Positions 35,951-46,191 of a stretch of DNA of 64,000 nucleotides are shown here, one piece after another (the stretch's first letter is position 1; every line of letters starts with the position of its first letter). The notes beneath the pieces were generated by a model that saw nothing but the letters and a program-made list of their open reading frames with translations, was not told the origin of the DNA and made no database searches. The position numbers and the translations under genes are program-made. Origin of the DNA: Aphelocoma coerulescens (taxonomy: Eukaryota; Chordata; Aves; Passeriformes; Corvidae); NCBI RefSeq assembly GCF_041296385.1, contig NC_091033.1:14273501-14337500 (forward strand), given 5' to 3'.

Positions 35951-37052
35951 GATAGAGAAATAACCAATCAATCCAATGACAATTTGTCACCTTCATTCAA
36001 GTTTCTGCCTGTCCCAGTCACCGTGAGCTCACATCCTCCCCACAGAACCAAAGGAAATGCCTACACAGAGTAATTCAGAGAGCAGAGGAAATGCAGCCCT
36101 TTCTCAGGCTTTTTCTCTGCTGTCAGCTCCCTTCACTCCCCGTACCTGTGTGCCAGGGATGCCCCATGCAGCCACTGACCCTGCACAATTCCAAATGTGC
36201 TCAGCTACTTTTGGGAGCACGGCAACATTGCATTTGTGTCAGACATTGTGCTCAAATCCCGGATATTAATCTTGAAAACCAGTGAGAGTCTCTTTGTTGT
36301 GATTCCAACAGGCTTTGCATCAGATCTAAAACAAACCAGAAATGCTCTTAGTTTTCCTTTTTATCCTAGAAGTCATGGGCCTCTTTGAATCCCAGGACTT
36401 TTTATAAGCTTTTCAAAGTAGCCAGAAGGGTTTAAAATTGTAGAGATGAGCAGAAAGGTTTAATTTCACATCTACACGAGACACAGAAACTACCAGAGGT
36501 ACAATCTACAGATGAAATACAAAATAAACCCATTTTTCTATGATCGAAAGAGCTGCTTATTTCCATCATATCTTAATATTTTATTCCCTGAGTTGCTGGA
36601 AACTGTCAGGCAGATGGATGAATGCTTATGAAATCAGACCTCAGGACACAGTGTATTCTACTACAGATTGGCTTCTGTGAGAACAACCCTGCGAGTGGCT
36701 GATGCCATCAGTGGCACCAGCCTCCCACAGATCCCCTGTTCCAGGAGGGATTGGTGAGCTGAGCCTTTTTCTCACAGCTCAGCCTTGATGTCCTGTTTGG
36801 GGATCATTCCCTGCATCACTTGGAGGGAGCAGCACCACCCTGGGTACACGAGGGCACCACAGGCTCTTTCCTCAGGACACCCCCGAACTGTGAGCAACTC
36901 CAGATGCCACACTAGGAACAAACCCAGCCTTTACAGCTCCACTTCTTTCAAGTGATATTTCCCTCATCCTTGTTTTGTAGCTCCCAAAGACAAGGACAGA
37001 ATTTTGATGAGGAGAGCGAGCTCTCGCAAACTTTATTTGTAATTTTGACACC
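35951..37052. other. Non-coding stretch, no gene seen
   Basis: Short frames only. A small inverted repeat, GAGAGC and GCTCTC separated by two bases, lies at 37012-37025 just before a poly-A tract. Nothing else was recognised. Confidence 0.6.
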
Positions 37053-37070
37053 AAAAAAAAAAAAAAAAAA
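37053..37070 (+). repeat. Poly-A tract, 18 A
   Basis: Eighteen uninterrupted A. No retroposon body or target-site duplication was recognised upstream. Confidence 0.9.
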
Positions 37071-39889
37071 CCTCAAGGAATTACGTGCTATCGCTTAAAG
37101 CTTGAAATTAGCAGCAAATGGAGATCTCTTAAAGTCCCTAAAGTTGAGAAGACATCCTTTGTGCCATGGAGTACATGCTCAGTGCAATCAGCACGTTCTA
37201 CACAGGTAATTACTTTTACTACTAATGGTGCCTCCCACTCAGATAAGATGTTCCAACACTACTTAATCACAAAGCTTCATTATTGCTCCACCACCTACTG
37301 GGTAAAACAATTCACATGCTCTATTCAGCAACTCTCACAAATGAGAAAAATTTATGAATATGTGAGCAAAACAGCACAGAGTCTACAGAGGAGGCACCAC
37401 CCTGAATAATTGTAAAAGACCGTAGAAAGTTTGGAACATCTGCAGCTCTTCTTTCCCTTTTCCCAAAACACTTGAGAAGAAGAAAAAGAAAATTTGCAAA
37501 ACCAAGAGAAAACCATCCCTTATGGTGAATTGAGACCCTGAAAGTGTTTTTGGGTTCTTCTGCTGAAGCTTCTGAAATTTCATTGAGCCAGAACACAATG
37601 TGTAAAAATAGCTGCGTTCATTGCAGTTTCATGTTTTATTTTTGGTATTATTTTTCATTCTTTTGTGCTAACAGCATGTTACAAATTGTTTTACTACTCA
37701 ATGCATCAAGAACTGACACAGAAAACAAGAACTGGGAAATAAAACCTCCCTCTTTGTAGGGTTTATAGCCTCTTCTGCATGGGTTCAAATGAAGAGCAGT
37801 GGTTTAGCTGAGGGATGTTGTGCAGAGTGTCCTGCACAGGGGATGGATTTTCAGGAGCTCTCACCATAACAAAGCCAACACAAATCACTTTGGAAATTAC
37901 CTCAAAAAGACACAGAGTGTCTTTATTTTCTGTGGATGTAAAAGTCAAGTAGGTGGTGGTGTGCATTAAGAGAAAATTTTGGGCCACTGAAGTCTGAATG
38001 CAGCCCTGGAGACAGAGTGTAAGACTGGGAGCCCTTGACTTGTGCCTCAGGAAACAACTTCCAACAATCCCTACATGTCTCAAGTGCTCCACCTGAGTTA
38101 CACCTGTGTTACACCAAGCACTGGACAGGCAGGAATTCACAAAGGCTGAAGCCATGCCTACCATCTGTCCTCCTATTTTTCCAAAACTATGGCAAAGCTG
38201 AAAGAACCCAGATAATTCCCAGTTCCCAGATCATCTCCTCAACTGTCAAAGAGGAAGCTGTGGCAAGAAAGGGATTTTCTCACAGCACTCAAGAACAATC
38301 TCATTGAGGGATGGGAATTCTCAGTCATCAATAGAAGTCCAGTCCTTTTGCAACAAATTCACGTGCTCCCATAATTCCTGAGCTTGCTGAAATCTGGAAG
38401 TCTGCACTTCCAGGAAGGCCAGTAAAACACACAGCTGCATCTTCATTCCTGAGGATTATTTAGTAACTATAAGGAAAAGGCTTATTTTGTGAGGTAGTGA
38501 ACTGCCCATGGGAAAAGCCATCACATTTACATTGTTTACATTGCTGGGAGTCCCAATAAAACAGTGGGAAGACATCTAACAGGGACAATGGGATTTCACA
38601 AGCATTTTGCCTTTTTGTTCCCCTAAAGAAGCGTCTTTTCCTTGGGGATGGAAGAATAACTGAAAAACAGAGCAGAATTTGAATTTATTTTGGTGAAAGA
38701 TTAACATGTTAAATCAGTGTCACGGTTCTGGGCTACCTGGCTGGGTGAATCCAAGTGCTTGGATGGCCAGCAGTGCTGGAATGCTCCCAGCTCCCATCCC
38801 AACTGACCACTACTGCAAACATGTCTTGCAGCTCTCTGTGTGGCCCTGTTGCACTAAGAAATGTATAAACATTTTTATTGACTCAGCCAGGAAGAACAAT
38901 CTGGCTCCGAGAGCAGCACTGAAGCAGGATTAACCAGCCTCCTCCAAAAACCCTGATTTATGTTCACCATTGAAATCTTTTATTTTGGTTATTAGCAGAT
39001 GGATGGAGTTTTAATTTATTCACTTTACAGCACATCAGAATAACACAAGTTGCAGAGACAGCACCTGTTCAACAGTTCATGGTTAATGAAGGAGGATGGA
39101 TGGAAGTGTGTACACACATTCAGGATGATTCCTAAAACCATGCAGTAATCCAAGGCAATGCTCCTGTTGGGACAGGAGTCTCTCACATGGCTACTGGAAA
39201 TCTGGGGGCTGCCTAGCCCTGCGTTCTGTAAGGAGGAATGGAAGGGCTCAGTGCAATGAACATTGAATGCAAAAGTGGGAATATATAGAACTTTTACCTT
39301 GAGGAGTTACAAGTAAATTAATAAAGGTGGTGTAGATTAAGGAGAGGATTAAACAGAGTTTATTTTCCATAAATATTGGTAGCAGTTAATGGTCAAACGA
39401 GTAAAGCAGTAAATTTTAGGGTCTTTCACCTTTCTTCTTTCAAATAAGAAACTAAAAAAGTAGATGTTATTATCATTTGAGACAACTAAACAATGAGATC
39501 CCTTTCTAGTCAAGACACTGCTGTGAATTCACCTTTTGGGAGGTTGCAGCCTCACAGGTCTCATGTTCAGAGCTAACTGTGAGCTTGTGCCAAGAGATGG
39601 GAACTTACTGGTTAGGAAATTAGGGGAATTTTTAAGCATGTGCATGTGGAGAGGAAAATAATTTAAGAAGTCAAATATCCATGTGCCTTTTCTGAAAAAT
39701 AAACGTATGCATTTGCTTTCTGCTAATCAAATGGAAAATTGTTTTGTTTTAATGGTTTTGAAACTTCCCCATCCCTCGAGCAAACAGTACCCATTACTTT
39801 AAACACCTCAGTGTCTAGTAATTGTTCACAAATGTGTCAGGCTACCAGTAATTTAAGTCCTGTCAGGAATAAATCTCAGACACTCACTT
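37071..39889. other. Non-coding stretch, no gene seen
   Basis: Single-copy DNA with overlapping frames up to 133 codons around 37760-38310. CCACCTACTGGG at 37291-37302 fits the reversed CTCF core, but its flanks are poor. The AT-rich stretch at 39300-39890 grades into the next enhancer-like block. No gene or transposon was recognised. Confidence 0.6.
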
Positions 39890-40300
39890 CTTCCAGTCAG
39901 TGACTTGAAAAAACCCGCCCACATGTCAATTAGAGGGAGCTCCGCGCGGTGGCTTTGTTCGAGGCTGTGTAAACAGAAAGAGCTTCCTCCTCGCTAACAA
40001 CTGTTTTCTAAACCCTATATAAATGTTTATGTGAACTATCCTACAACAGCATCTAAGGCAATAAAAAGCAGGCACGTAAAAAACAATCTGTGTTGTGCTC
40101 GTTGGCAATAAATGTACAGCCAGTGGAGGCTGTAGATCCAGTTGTGAATTATTTTCTCGCAGAGGTCTGACCTCAAAACATTTAAATGTTAGACTGTAAA
40201 TCAAAATGATATACTTGTGCTATCTACAGATTATTCCCCAGTTTCTGAGTTCTGCTAAATACGTGGTCTGAAAACACTTGCACATTAATATGTAAATAAG
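39890..40300. promoter_or_regulatory. Candidate conserved non-coding element
   Basis: Complex sequence with a small CpG group (TCCGCGCGG near 39943), a forkhead-type TGTAAACA at 39968-39975, and two CAATAAA sites at 40059-40065 and 40106-40112. CAATAAA is the complement of the TTTATTG core bound by posterior HOX and CDX proteins. A 92-codon minus-strand frame crosses it without resemblance to a protein. It reads strongly like a vertebrate enhancer; conservation was not measured. Confidence 0.45.
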
Positions 40301-41177
40301 CACTCAGGTAGAGGTATATTCCAGGGAGATATAGGGGAAAGTCAAACAATCAAAATATATGAGTGGGCATATTTTCTCCCCTATGTTATTGTTCTCTGCA
40401 AGCCACTGGGGAGTAGCCACAACCTGATGTATGACTGATGCAGCATAAGGAACAGAAAAAATCACCGGAGAACAGCTACAGGGAGAATTTAAAAAGACCA
40501 AACAAGGTAAAACCTGGAAAGCTTAAGGTCATGAAGTGACATGTTCACCTGACTGACACACTCAGAGTCACCAACTCTGAAATAGGGCACTCAAAGCCCT
40601 CATTCAGCTGTTCTGGAAGAGTCTGTATTCCTCAGATGTCTAAGTTTCCACCAATAAATTGTGCTAAGCACCAGGACTTCTGCTGCCCTGCCTTTCTATC
40701 GCAGTTTTGGTCCATAGTGTGATGAGATGCACAAGGTGAGTGTTCAATGTCCTTCTGAGTAAAGGTGTCCACGTGGCCTCATTTCACTGTGGTGTTTGGA
40801 GAGCACCTTATGGATTCAGGGCTGCAAACACCTCTGCCTTTGGCAGCAGCTCCCCCCTTACTGTGCTGTATTTGCCTTCAGTGCAGGAGACTCCAGCTCA
40901 GACCCCCCCATGGTCTGATTCAGAGTGGGGATTTGGGGAATTTTAACTGTCACAGCAAAGCCCCCGGATGCTGCACTCCCTCCCTGCCAAGGTGAGTATC
41001 CTCCAGCCTTTCCCACTGAAACTGTTCCACTTTGTCTCCACATTTGAATATTCGTTAGGAGAGAAACTGGAAGGGGACGCTCCCACATTCTGGAGCAGCA
41101 GCCCAGCCAGCAGCTTTAATCTGTCTGTGTATCTGCTCTCACCCCCTCTTTAATATCTCTCTATGCAAAGCAGAACG
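40301..41177. other. Non-coding stretch, no gene seen
   Basis: The start is AT-rich. From about 40740 to 41150 it is GC-moderate with overlapping short frames on both strands. No features were recognised. Confidence 0.6.
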
Positions 41178-41230
41178 GTTTGGTGGTTACTCTGCTCTCC
41201 TGGGAGGTGGGAGAACTGGCTTCAGATCCA
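41178..41230 (+). mobile_element. Possible tRNA-derived SINE head
   Basis: GTTTGGTGGTTACTCTGCTC at 41178-41197 resembles the polymerase III A-box region of tRNA-derived SINEs, and GGCTTCAGATCC at 41218-41229 resembles the B box GGTTCRAATCC. The spacing of about 30 bases is tRNA-like. There is no intact cloverleaf and no acceptor stem, so it is not a tRNA gene. The downstream SINE body is not recognisable; a chance resemblance cannot be excluded. Confidence 0.35.
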
Positions 41231-41611
41231 GTTAGGCAGAGGATGGTTCCACACTGCAGAGCAGAGCAAAGCTGCTGGCAGATAGGGTGGGTTGGCTCCA
41301 GGCAGGGATACCTGGATGGGAACCCCAGCCAGACGTGCTTGAGCAGGCCAGAGGGCTTGGGTCCCTCTCTGCTGGCTGGTTGGGATGGCTGGTCGAGACT
41401 CCTGGAATTTTCAGCTTGCATGGAGACTTCTGCATTCCCAAATATTGACCTGGGTAGGCTACAGGCTGATTGAGCCAAAACCTTCACTGAGACCTCAGGG
41501 AGTTTTGCTGAGTTACACATGAAATCCTTCATGTGTACCACAAAACCCCATCAGTCCCCTGAGCTGGGCTTTGCAAGGCACAGGCTGAGATCCCTCTGAA
41601 ATTTCCTGGTG
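41231..41611. other. Non-coding spacer
   Basis: GC-moderate sequence with overlapping frames (up to 126 codons) on both strands. It could include the body of an old SINE started at 41178, but nothing aligns by eye. Confidence 0.5.
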
Positions 41612-41650
41612 ACCATTTTACAGATAAGGGTTAGTCAAACAATCAGGGTC
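41612..41650 (-). mobile_element. Probable decayed MIR/CORE-SINE relic
   Basis: ACCATTTTACAGATAAGG at 41612-41629 nearly equals the complement of the MIR tail. It is followed by GGTTAGTCAAACAATCAGGG and GTC, which parallels the family's GGTTAAGTGACTTGCCCAAG and GTC after an internal deletion. Its orientation is opposite to the tRNA-like head at 41178, so the two are not one element. Confidence 0.5.
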
Positions 41651-43329
41651 TTTCTTTGGGGAATAAATCGGGCACTCCAAGAACAAATTTATAAGGAAAA
41701 GCTTTAAGAACTGGCACAAGGAAAGGGAAGTGGCAATGACTTCTAAAACTGAAGCCTCCTGTACCTAAAAATACTTGTCCGTGCCAGCATACCTCTGACA
41801 GGATTGAGTCCTGAGCTTCCCAACTTGGGAAATGCTCTTAATTCAAGTGTATAGGAGCTTTTGTGGAGGAGGGAATGCAGGATCTGGCCCTAACCTTTAA
41901 GCCAGAATGACTCACCCTCCATTGTGCTCCATTTCTTTCTGGTGGATCATATTATATTGCCAGATGAAAGGAATATGATGTTTGGCAGAGGGAAAAATAC
42001 AGACAAACAGGGAGAGCAGATGAGGTGCTGCAGTTTAAATTGTGCTTTTCAGTTTTTATGTATCATAACTGTATGCAAGGATGCCCTGGAGCTACGATAC
42101 GAGAAGAGCACTTTAAGAGGAACCAACATAAAGAAACAAATAGCAATAAATGACATAAGTGTAGCACCTACTTATCTTGCAGAGATAGAGGAGATTGGAA
42201 ACAGTACAAACACTACTGGGCTCTACAAAGAGTACTTCCAAATGCAAGCATGCACACACTTAGGAGATGTATTGATGAGACAGATGCAAGACTAGAGTAG
42301 AAATATATATTCATATACACTCTGCAAGAACAAGAGAGAATGGGAGGGACACAGGAAAGAAATATTAGGGGAAAAGTTTCATCGAGAATTTTTGCTTGAA
42401 ATTTTCACAAGTATCCAAGCAAGTTGGAAGCTGCCTCCTAATTTTATTCTTCTCTATATTATCTCCAGGCAATCTCCCGACCATCCTTCTGTTAATGCTT
42501 CTACCACTGGCTCCCAACTGCAATAACTTTGTGTTGTTAGGAGTGGGATCTATGAGCAAATGAAAAATCTGGGGGAAGGGGAATTGCTGGAGATCAGAGG
42601 GTACAGAATAAACCGTCCATTTTGAGCTTGAGCCTTGATTGCACTGGTATATTTAGGATAATTTGGGACTGCTCTCCTCTCTTGGGTTTGAATTACAAGA
42701 GAAGCCTAATGGAGAAGAAAAATATGGAGAGGGAACTGTAGCCTCCAGACATCCCATGAAGGAAGAGGAAAGGCTGTGAAACCATCCCTGCCCTGAGCTG
42801 TGCAGAAAGGCACGGAGTGTGTCCCACACTGTGGAACAATCCTGAACAGCTCAGCGCAGGAGACTGGAAAACTTCTCACTTGGCAGGATCAAGCCTTGGG
42901 CATTCCCAAAGCAGCAAGGCTGGAGGAGACCTGTGTGCTGCACACTCACATGGAGCTGGACAGTAAATCCTCCAGAGATGAGGAAAATGTACCAAGTTTA
43001 ATTACTTAGCTCCTCAGGAAAAAGAACTTAAGAAAGGTTTGGTTTGTTTTTGTTTGGTTTTTTTTCCAGTGAAATGAGTAATTTTTTTCTCAAGGAAAAT
43101 CAATTTGTCAGTGAGTAAAAATATTCTGTGTGGACGGGCCTGTAACCCCTTTAATTCCTACCCCTTGAGGGGGGAAACCTTGATAAATCTCTCAGGGTTC
43201 CAAAGCAACTCCTCCCGTGGGGCTTGCCCCATCCCTGCGCTGACAAACACCACAAGCCCGTTGTGTGTTCCAGCCTAGGTGAGATTAGATAAGGAATTTC
43301 TGCCTCTGCGAGGGGCTCTGCTCGTGTTT
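41651..43329. other. Non-coding stretch, no gene seen
   Basis: A 123-codon plus-strand frame (41924-42295) opens at GTG and resembles no family I know; no splice sites frame it convincingly. The rest is plain single-copy sequence. CpGs appear near 43210-43350, approaching the next block. Confidence 0.6.
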
Positions 43330-43642
43330 GCCATGGTGTGGAAAGAACGGTCTGCGCTGAATGACGCCTGATGATGATTAATGTATTATTCTACCGAGCA
43401 TTAGGGTTTCTTTTCATTTGGACTGCATTGTTAGGAGTAAAATGTGATAAAATGGCTGTAACTGTTTTCCACCCTACTTTCCACCTCCCCCTAGGATTGT
43501 TAAAAATAGCATTGGAAAAATTATTGAAAAGCAGAGAGAAAAAAGGACCCTATTTTCTGCTAATGCAAGCGGGTCTAGGTCCCCTGAATTTAATGAAGCG
43601 TCATTCATAGCTGAAAACAAATTTTAATAAACACTTATTTTA
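43330..43642. promoter_or_regulatory. Candidate conserved non-coding element
   Basis: Complex AT-rich sequence with CpGs at both ends (GAACGG, GCGCTG and GACGCC near 43350; AAGCGT near 43598). Homeodomain-type GATGATTAATG stands at 43373-43383, with a GATA-type TGTGATAAAA near 43443. The 79-codon frame within it (43371-43610) resembles no protein. The block ends abruptly at a long pyrimidine tract. Confidence 0.45.
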
Positions 43643-43697
43643 CTTCTTTTTTTTTTCTTTCTTTCTTTTTTTCTTTTTTTTTTTTTTTTTTTTTTTT
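43643..43697 (+). repeat. 55-bp pure pyrimidine tract
   Basis: All bases are T or C, mainly T with CTTT units at the start and about 24 T at the end. It may be a poly-A tail of a minus-strand retroposon that expanded, but no element body is recognisable on either side. Confidence 0.9.
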
Positions 43698-44268
43698 GTG
43701 GTTGCTGTTTGCTTTTCCTTCCTCCCTTGCTTTTAGGAGTTGAAAATATGGCAAATATGAAGAATTCAAATTTGATGTAAGCCAAAGCTGGAATCTCAGC
43801 CTGGATATTTTAAAACACTGAAGCAATCTTAGTAAATAACTTTCAGAAATGCAATACTTGGGAAAACATGTTTTGGTCAGGGAATCTGATAATCAGCTTT
43901 ATGAGTGAGGGAAAAATGTAACTAAGATTTTAAAAATTCTGTTTCTGAAAACAGGAGCAATCATCTTTTCTCATGCAGAAAGAAAAACTAAGTTTTGGAT
44001 TTTTCTTATTTTCCATGTGTAATAGAGAAATATATTTCCCTCTTCCTTTAAAACACCCAGGTCCTTATATACAAATGGGCAAGAAGGCTCTACATTCACT
44101 AATAAAATTTCCAGAAATTCCAAGTTTATTCTAACTTTCCTTGTGTGCATCTGTCTTTCCTCTCCTAAAGTTGTTATTACATTTTTTATCATCAAACACG
44201 GTCCACATTGCCAGCTCCTCTCCTTAAGTGCTCTAAAGTGTAGAGAACAAAGAAAACCACAGTTAATC
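43698..44268. other. AT-rich non-coding spacer
   Basis: Short frames only (up to 107 codons, minus strand). Nothing was recognised. Confidence 0.6.
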
Positions 44269-44302
44269 CTATCTGAAATTTTATCTGAAATCATTCAGAT
44301 AA
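44269..44302. promoter_or_regulatory. GATA-site palindrome and hairpin
   Basis: TTATCTGAA at 44281-44289 and TTCAGATAA at 44294-44302 form a perfect 9-base inverted repeat with a four-base loop. A third half, CTATCTGAA, directly precedes it at 44269-44277. All three contain the GATA-factor core AGATA or its complement. Clustered GATA sites can mark enhancers, but the palindrome may be coincidental in AT-rich DNA. Confidence 0.35.
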
Positions 44303-45370
44303 GCCAGAATTTGTTTGAGCTTTGCTTGGAGCAAGTGACAGCATTTCAGATACAGTCATTTGTTGTGTTTCCATTTAAAACAACTGATGCTTCCCACTTC
44401 TAATGCGCAGGAACATAAAATCCATGTCAGTTGTTTATCTCTGAGGATTGTGACGTTATGGGATTGCTGGAGTTTGATTTTTAGGCCAGTTAGGCAGGGC
44501 TTTGAACACACAGCCATCACAATTCCACATCCATGTCACGCTGCTGCATGTGTTGATGGGTAAGTCCACATTTTTGCAGAGAAAATACGTTTTCTTTGCA
44601 CCTGCAGCTCTAGACACAGTTCCAGAGCAGAGCTGCATGAGCGTTTGATGGATGGAAGCTGTTCAAACATCCGAGCTCTGTATTTACAGAAGAAGTTAGA
44701 ACTGGTGTTTTCATCTGCTTTTCCCATTCCCTAGGCAAGGAATACATTGGGAAGAGATCCCCACAAAGCCACTTCTGCAGCAGGAATGAAGTCCTGGATG
44801 GTGCTGGTGGTGTTCAGGTGCACTGCTGGTGTTACAGGCGCTGCTGGAGAAGCCGAGCTCCTGCCTCCACCAGGCCAAGCAGGAGCCAGGAATAGCAGCC
44901 AGGATTTCCTGCCTTTCAGCCCAGCACATCGGGCTCTGCTGCCCCTCGTGCTGCTCCCAAACCTGCCTCCAGCTGCTTTTGGAAGGAAGCAGATGGAATT
45001 GTGCAGGCTTTGGGGGATGATGCCTCACCAAGCTTGGTCCCTGCATGTCCTGGGGCAGAGGCAACTGCCCAGAGGGACCAGACAAGGGGCTGGAAGAGGA
45101 ATTCCCAGTGGTTAGGCCAGGACTGGGAACTTCTCTGCTCCTCACACCTACAGAGCACAACTGCCAATAACACAGCTGGGGTTTGTACCAAAGCTGGGAA
45201 AATGCTTAATTGTCCCGTTCAAACCTCAAGTGCCCATTTGGAGTAAAACATTCCAAAGCACAAGGAGCTAAGAAGTGCAATAGAGGTGTCTCTTCCAGGT
45301 CATTTAACTACAAAAATTCCAGCATTTTGGCACTAATTTATAATTCCCATCCAGCTTATTTTCTATCATT
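44303..45370. other. Non-coding stretch, no gene seen
   Basis: The part from 44710 to 45250 is GC-richer and shows overlapping frames of up to 149 codons on both strands, the usual sign of chance. None is recognisable. Confidence 0.65.
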
Positions 45371-45385
45371 AAAAAAAAAAAAAAA
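45371..45385 (+). repeat. Poly-A tract, 15 A
   Basis: Fifteen uninterrupted A with no recognisable retroposon upstream. Confidence 0.9.
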
Positions 45386-46173
45386 TCAGATAAAGTAGAG
45401 AGCAACTGCAAGGAGAGTGACTAAAGCTGAACTACAACAGAGAGAACTCTTCACTTCAGCTGGGTTTAAACTCCAGCTCAGCCATACTTGGCTCTTGTCA
45501 ATTCATGTCAGATTCTTAATGTTATTTGATTTAGGACAGCCCTGCTGCTGTCCACAGGCCTTGCCAGAAAAAAGAACACAAAATAAGTTCCAGGAAGGGG
45601 TTTGAGGGGAGTTGTGAGACCTGATTACTCAAAGATTCATTTTTTGACAATGAACAGGCTTAGGGATAAAATAACATTGGAGGACAAGAAATGTCACTAT
45701 GGACCTGAACCTGCAAATACTTATGGATGTGTTTTAACTTTACTACTGTGGGTCCTGCTGAAATTAATGAGACTGCTCCAAGGGGTAAGGAAAAGCATAT
45801 GCACAGGAATTTCCAGCATCAGAGATGATGTGCTTAAGATGTGAAGAGTTCCAGGGCCTCAGTTTGGGAGTACTCATATGCTTGTAGTTAAACATGCAGG
45901 AACATTTGTAGCATTAGGGCCCAAAATCTTTGCATTGTAAATAGCAAGAGGTGGGAACCTGAAGCCAACTGTATTTGGAATAAAACAGGCAAGGAAAAGG
46001 AAAAGAATCCCATGATCTCATACCAGCTGGGGCAACAGCTACAGTGCTCTGGTCAGGCTGGGAGTTACTACAGAGTGGAGCTGCTCCCTCCACTGAAACA
46101 GTAAATAAGGTAATAATAAAGGTAAAATTAAGGCTACATTTAATTGCTTTCCAGAACTGGAGCGTGCAACACC
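45386..46173. other. Non-coding spacer
   Basis: Plain single-copy sequence with short frames. GGGCCTCAGTTTGGG near 45852 shares the CCTCAGTTT word of MIR elements, but no more of the element can be aligned. Confidence 0.6.
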
Positions 46174-46191
46174 TTTTTTTTTTTTTTTTTT
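46174..46191 (+). repeat. Poly-T tract, 18 T
   Basis: Eighteen uninterrupted T. No element body was recognised. Confidence 0.9.

Noticed and set aside
37291..37302. Second CTCF core match (CCACCTACTGGG)
   Set aside because: It fits the degenerate core, but the flanks do not match, and such a core is expected by chance about once in every two windows of this size.
41924..42295. 123-codon plus-strand frame that reads fairly protein-like
   Set aside because: It starts at GTG, has no recognisable domain, and no clear splice signals frame it.
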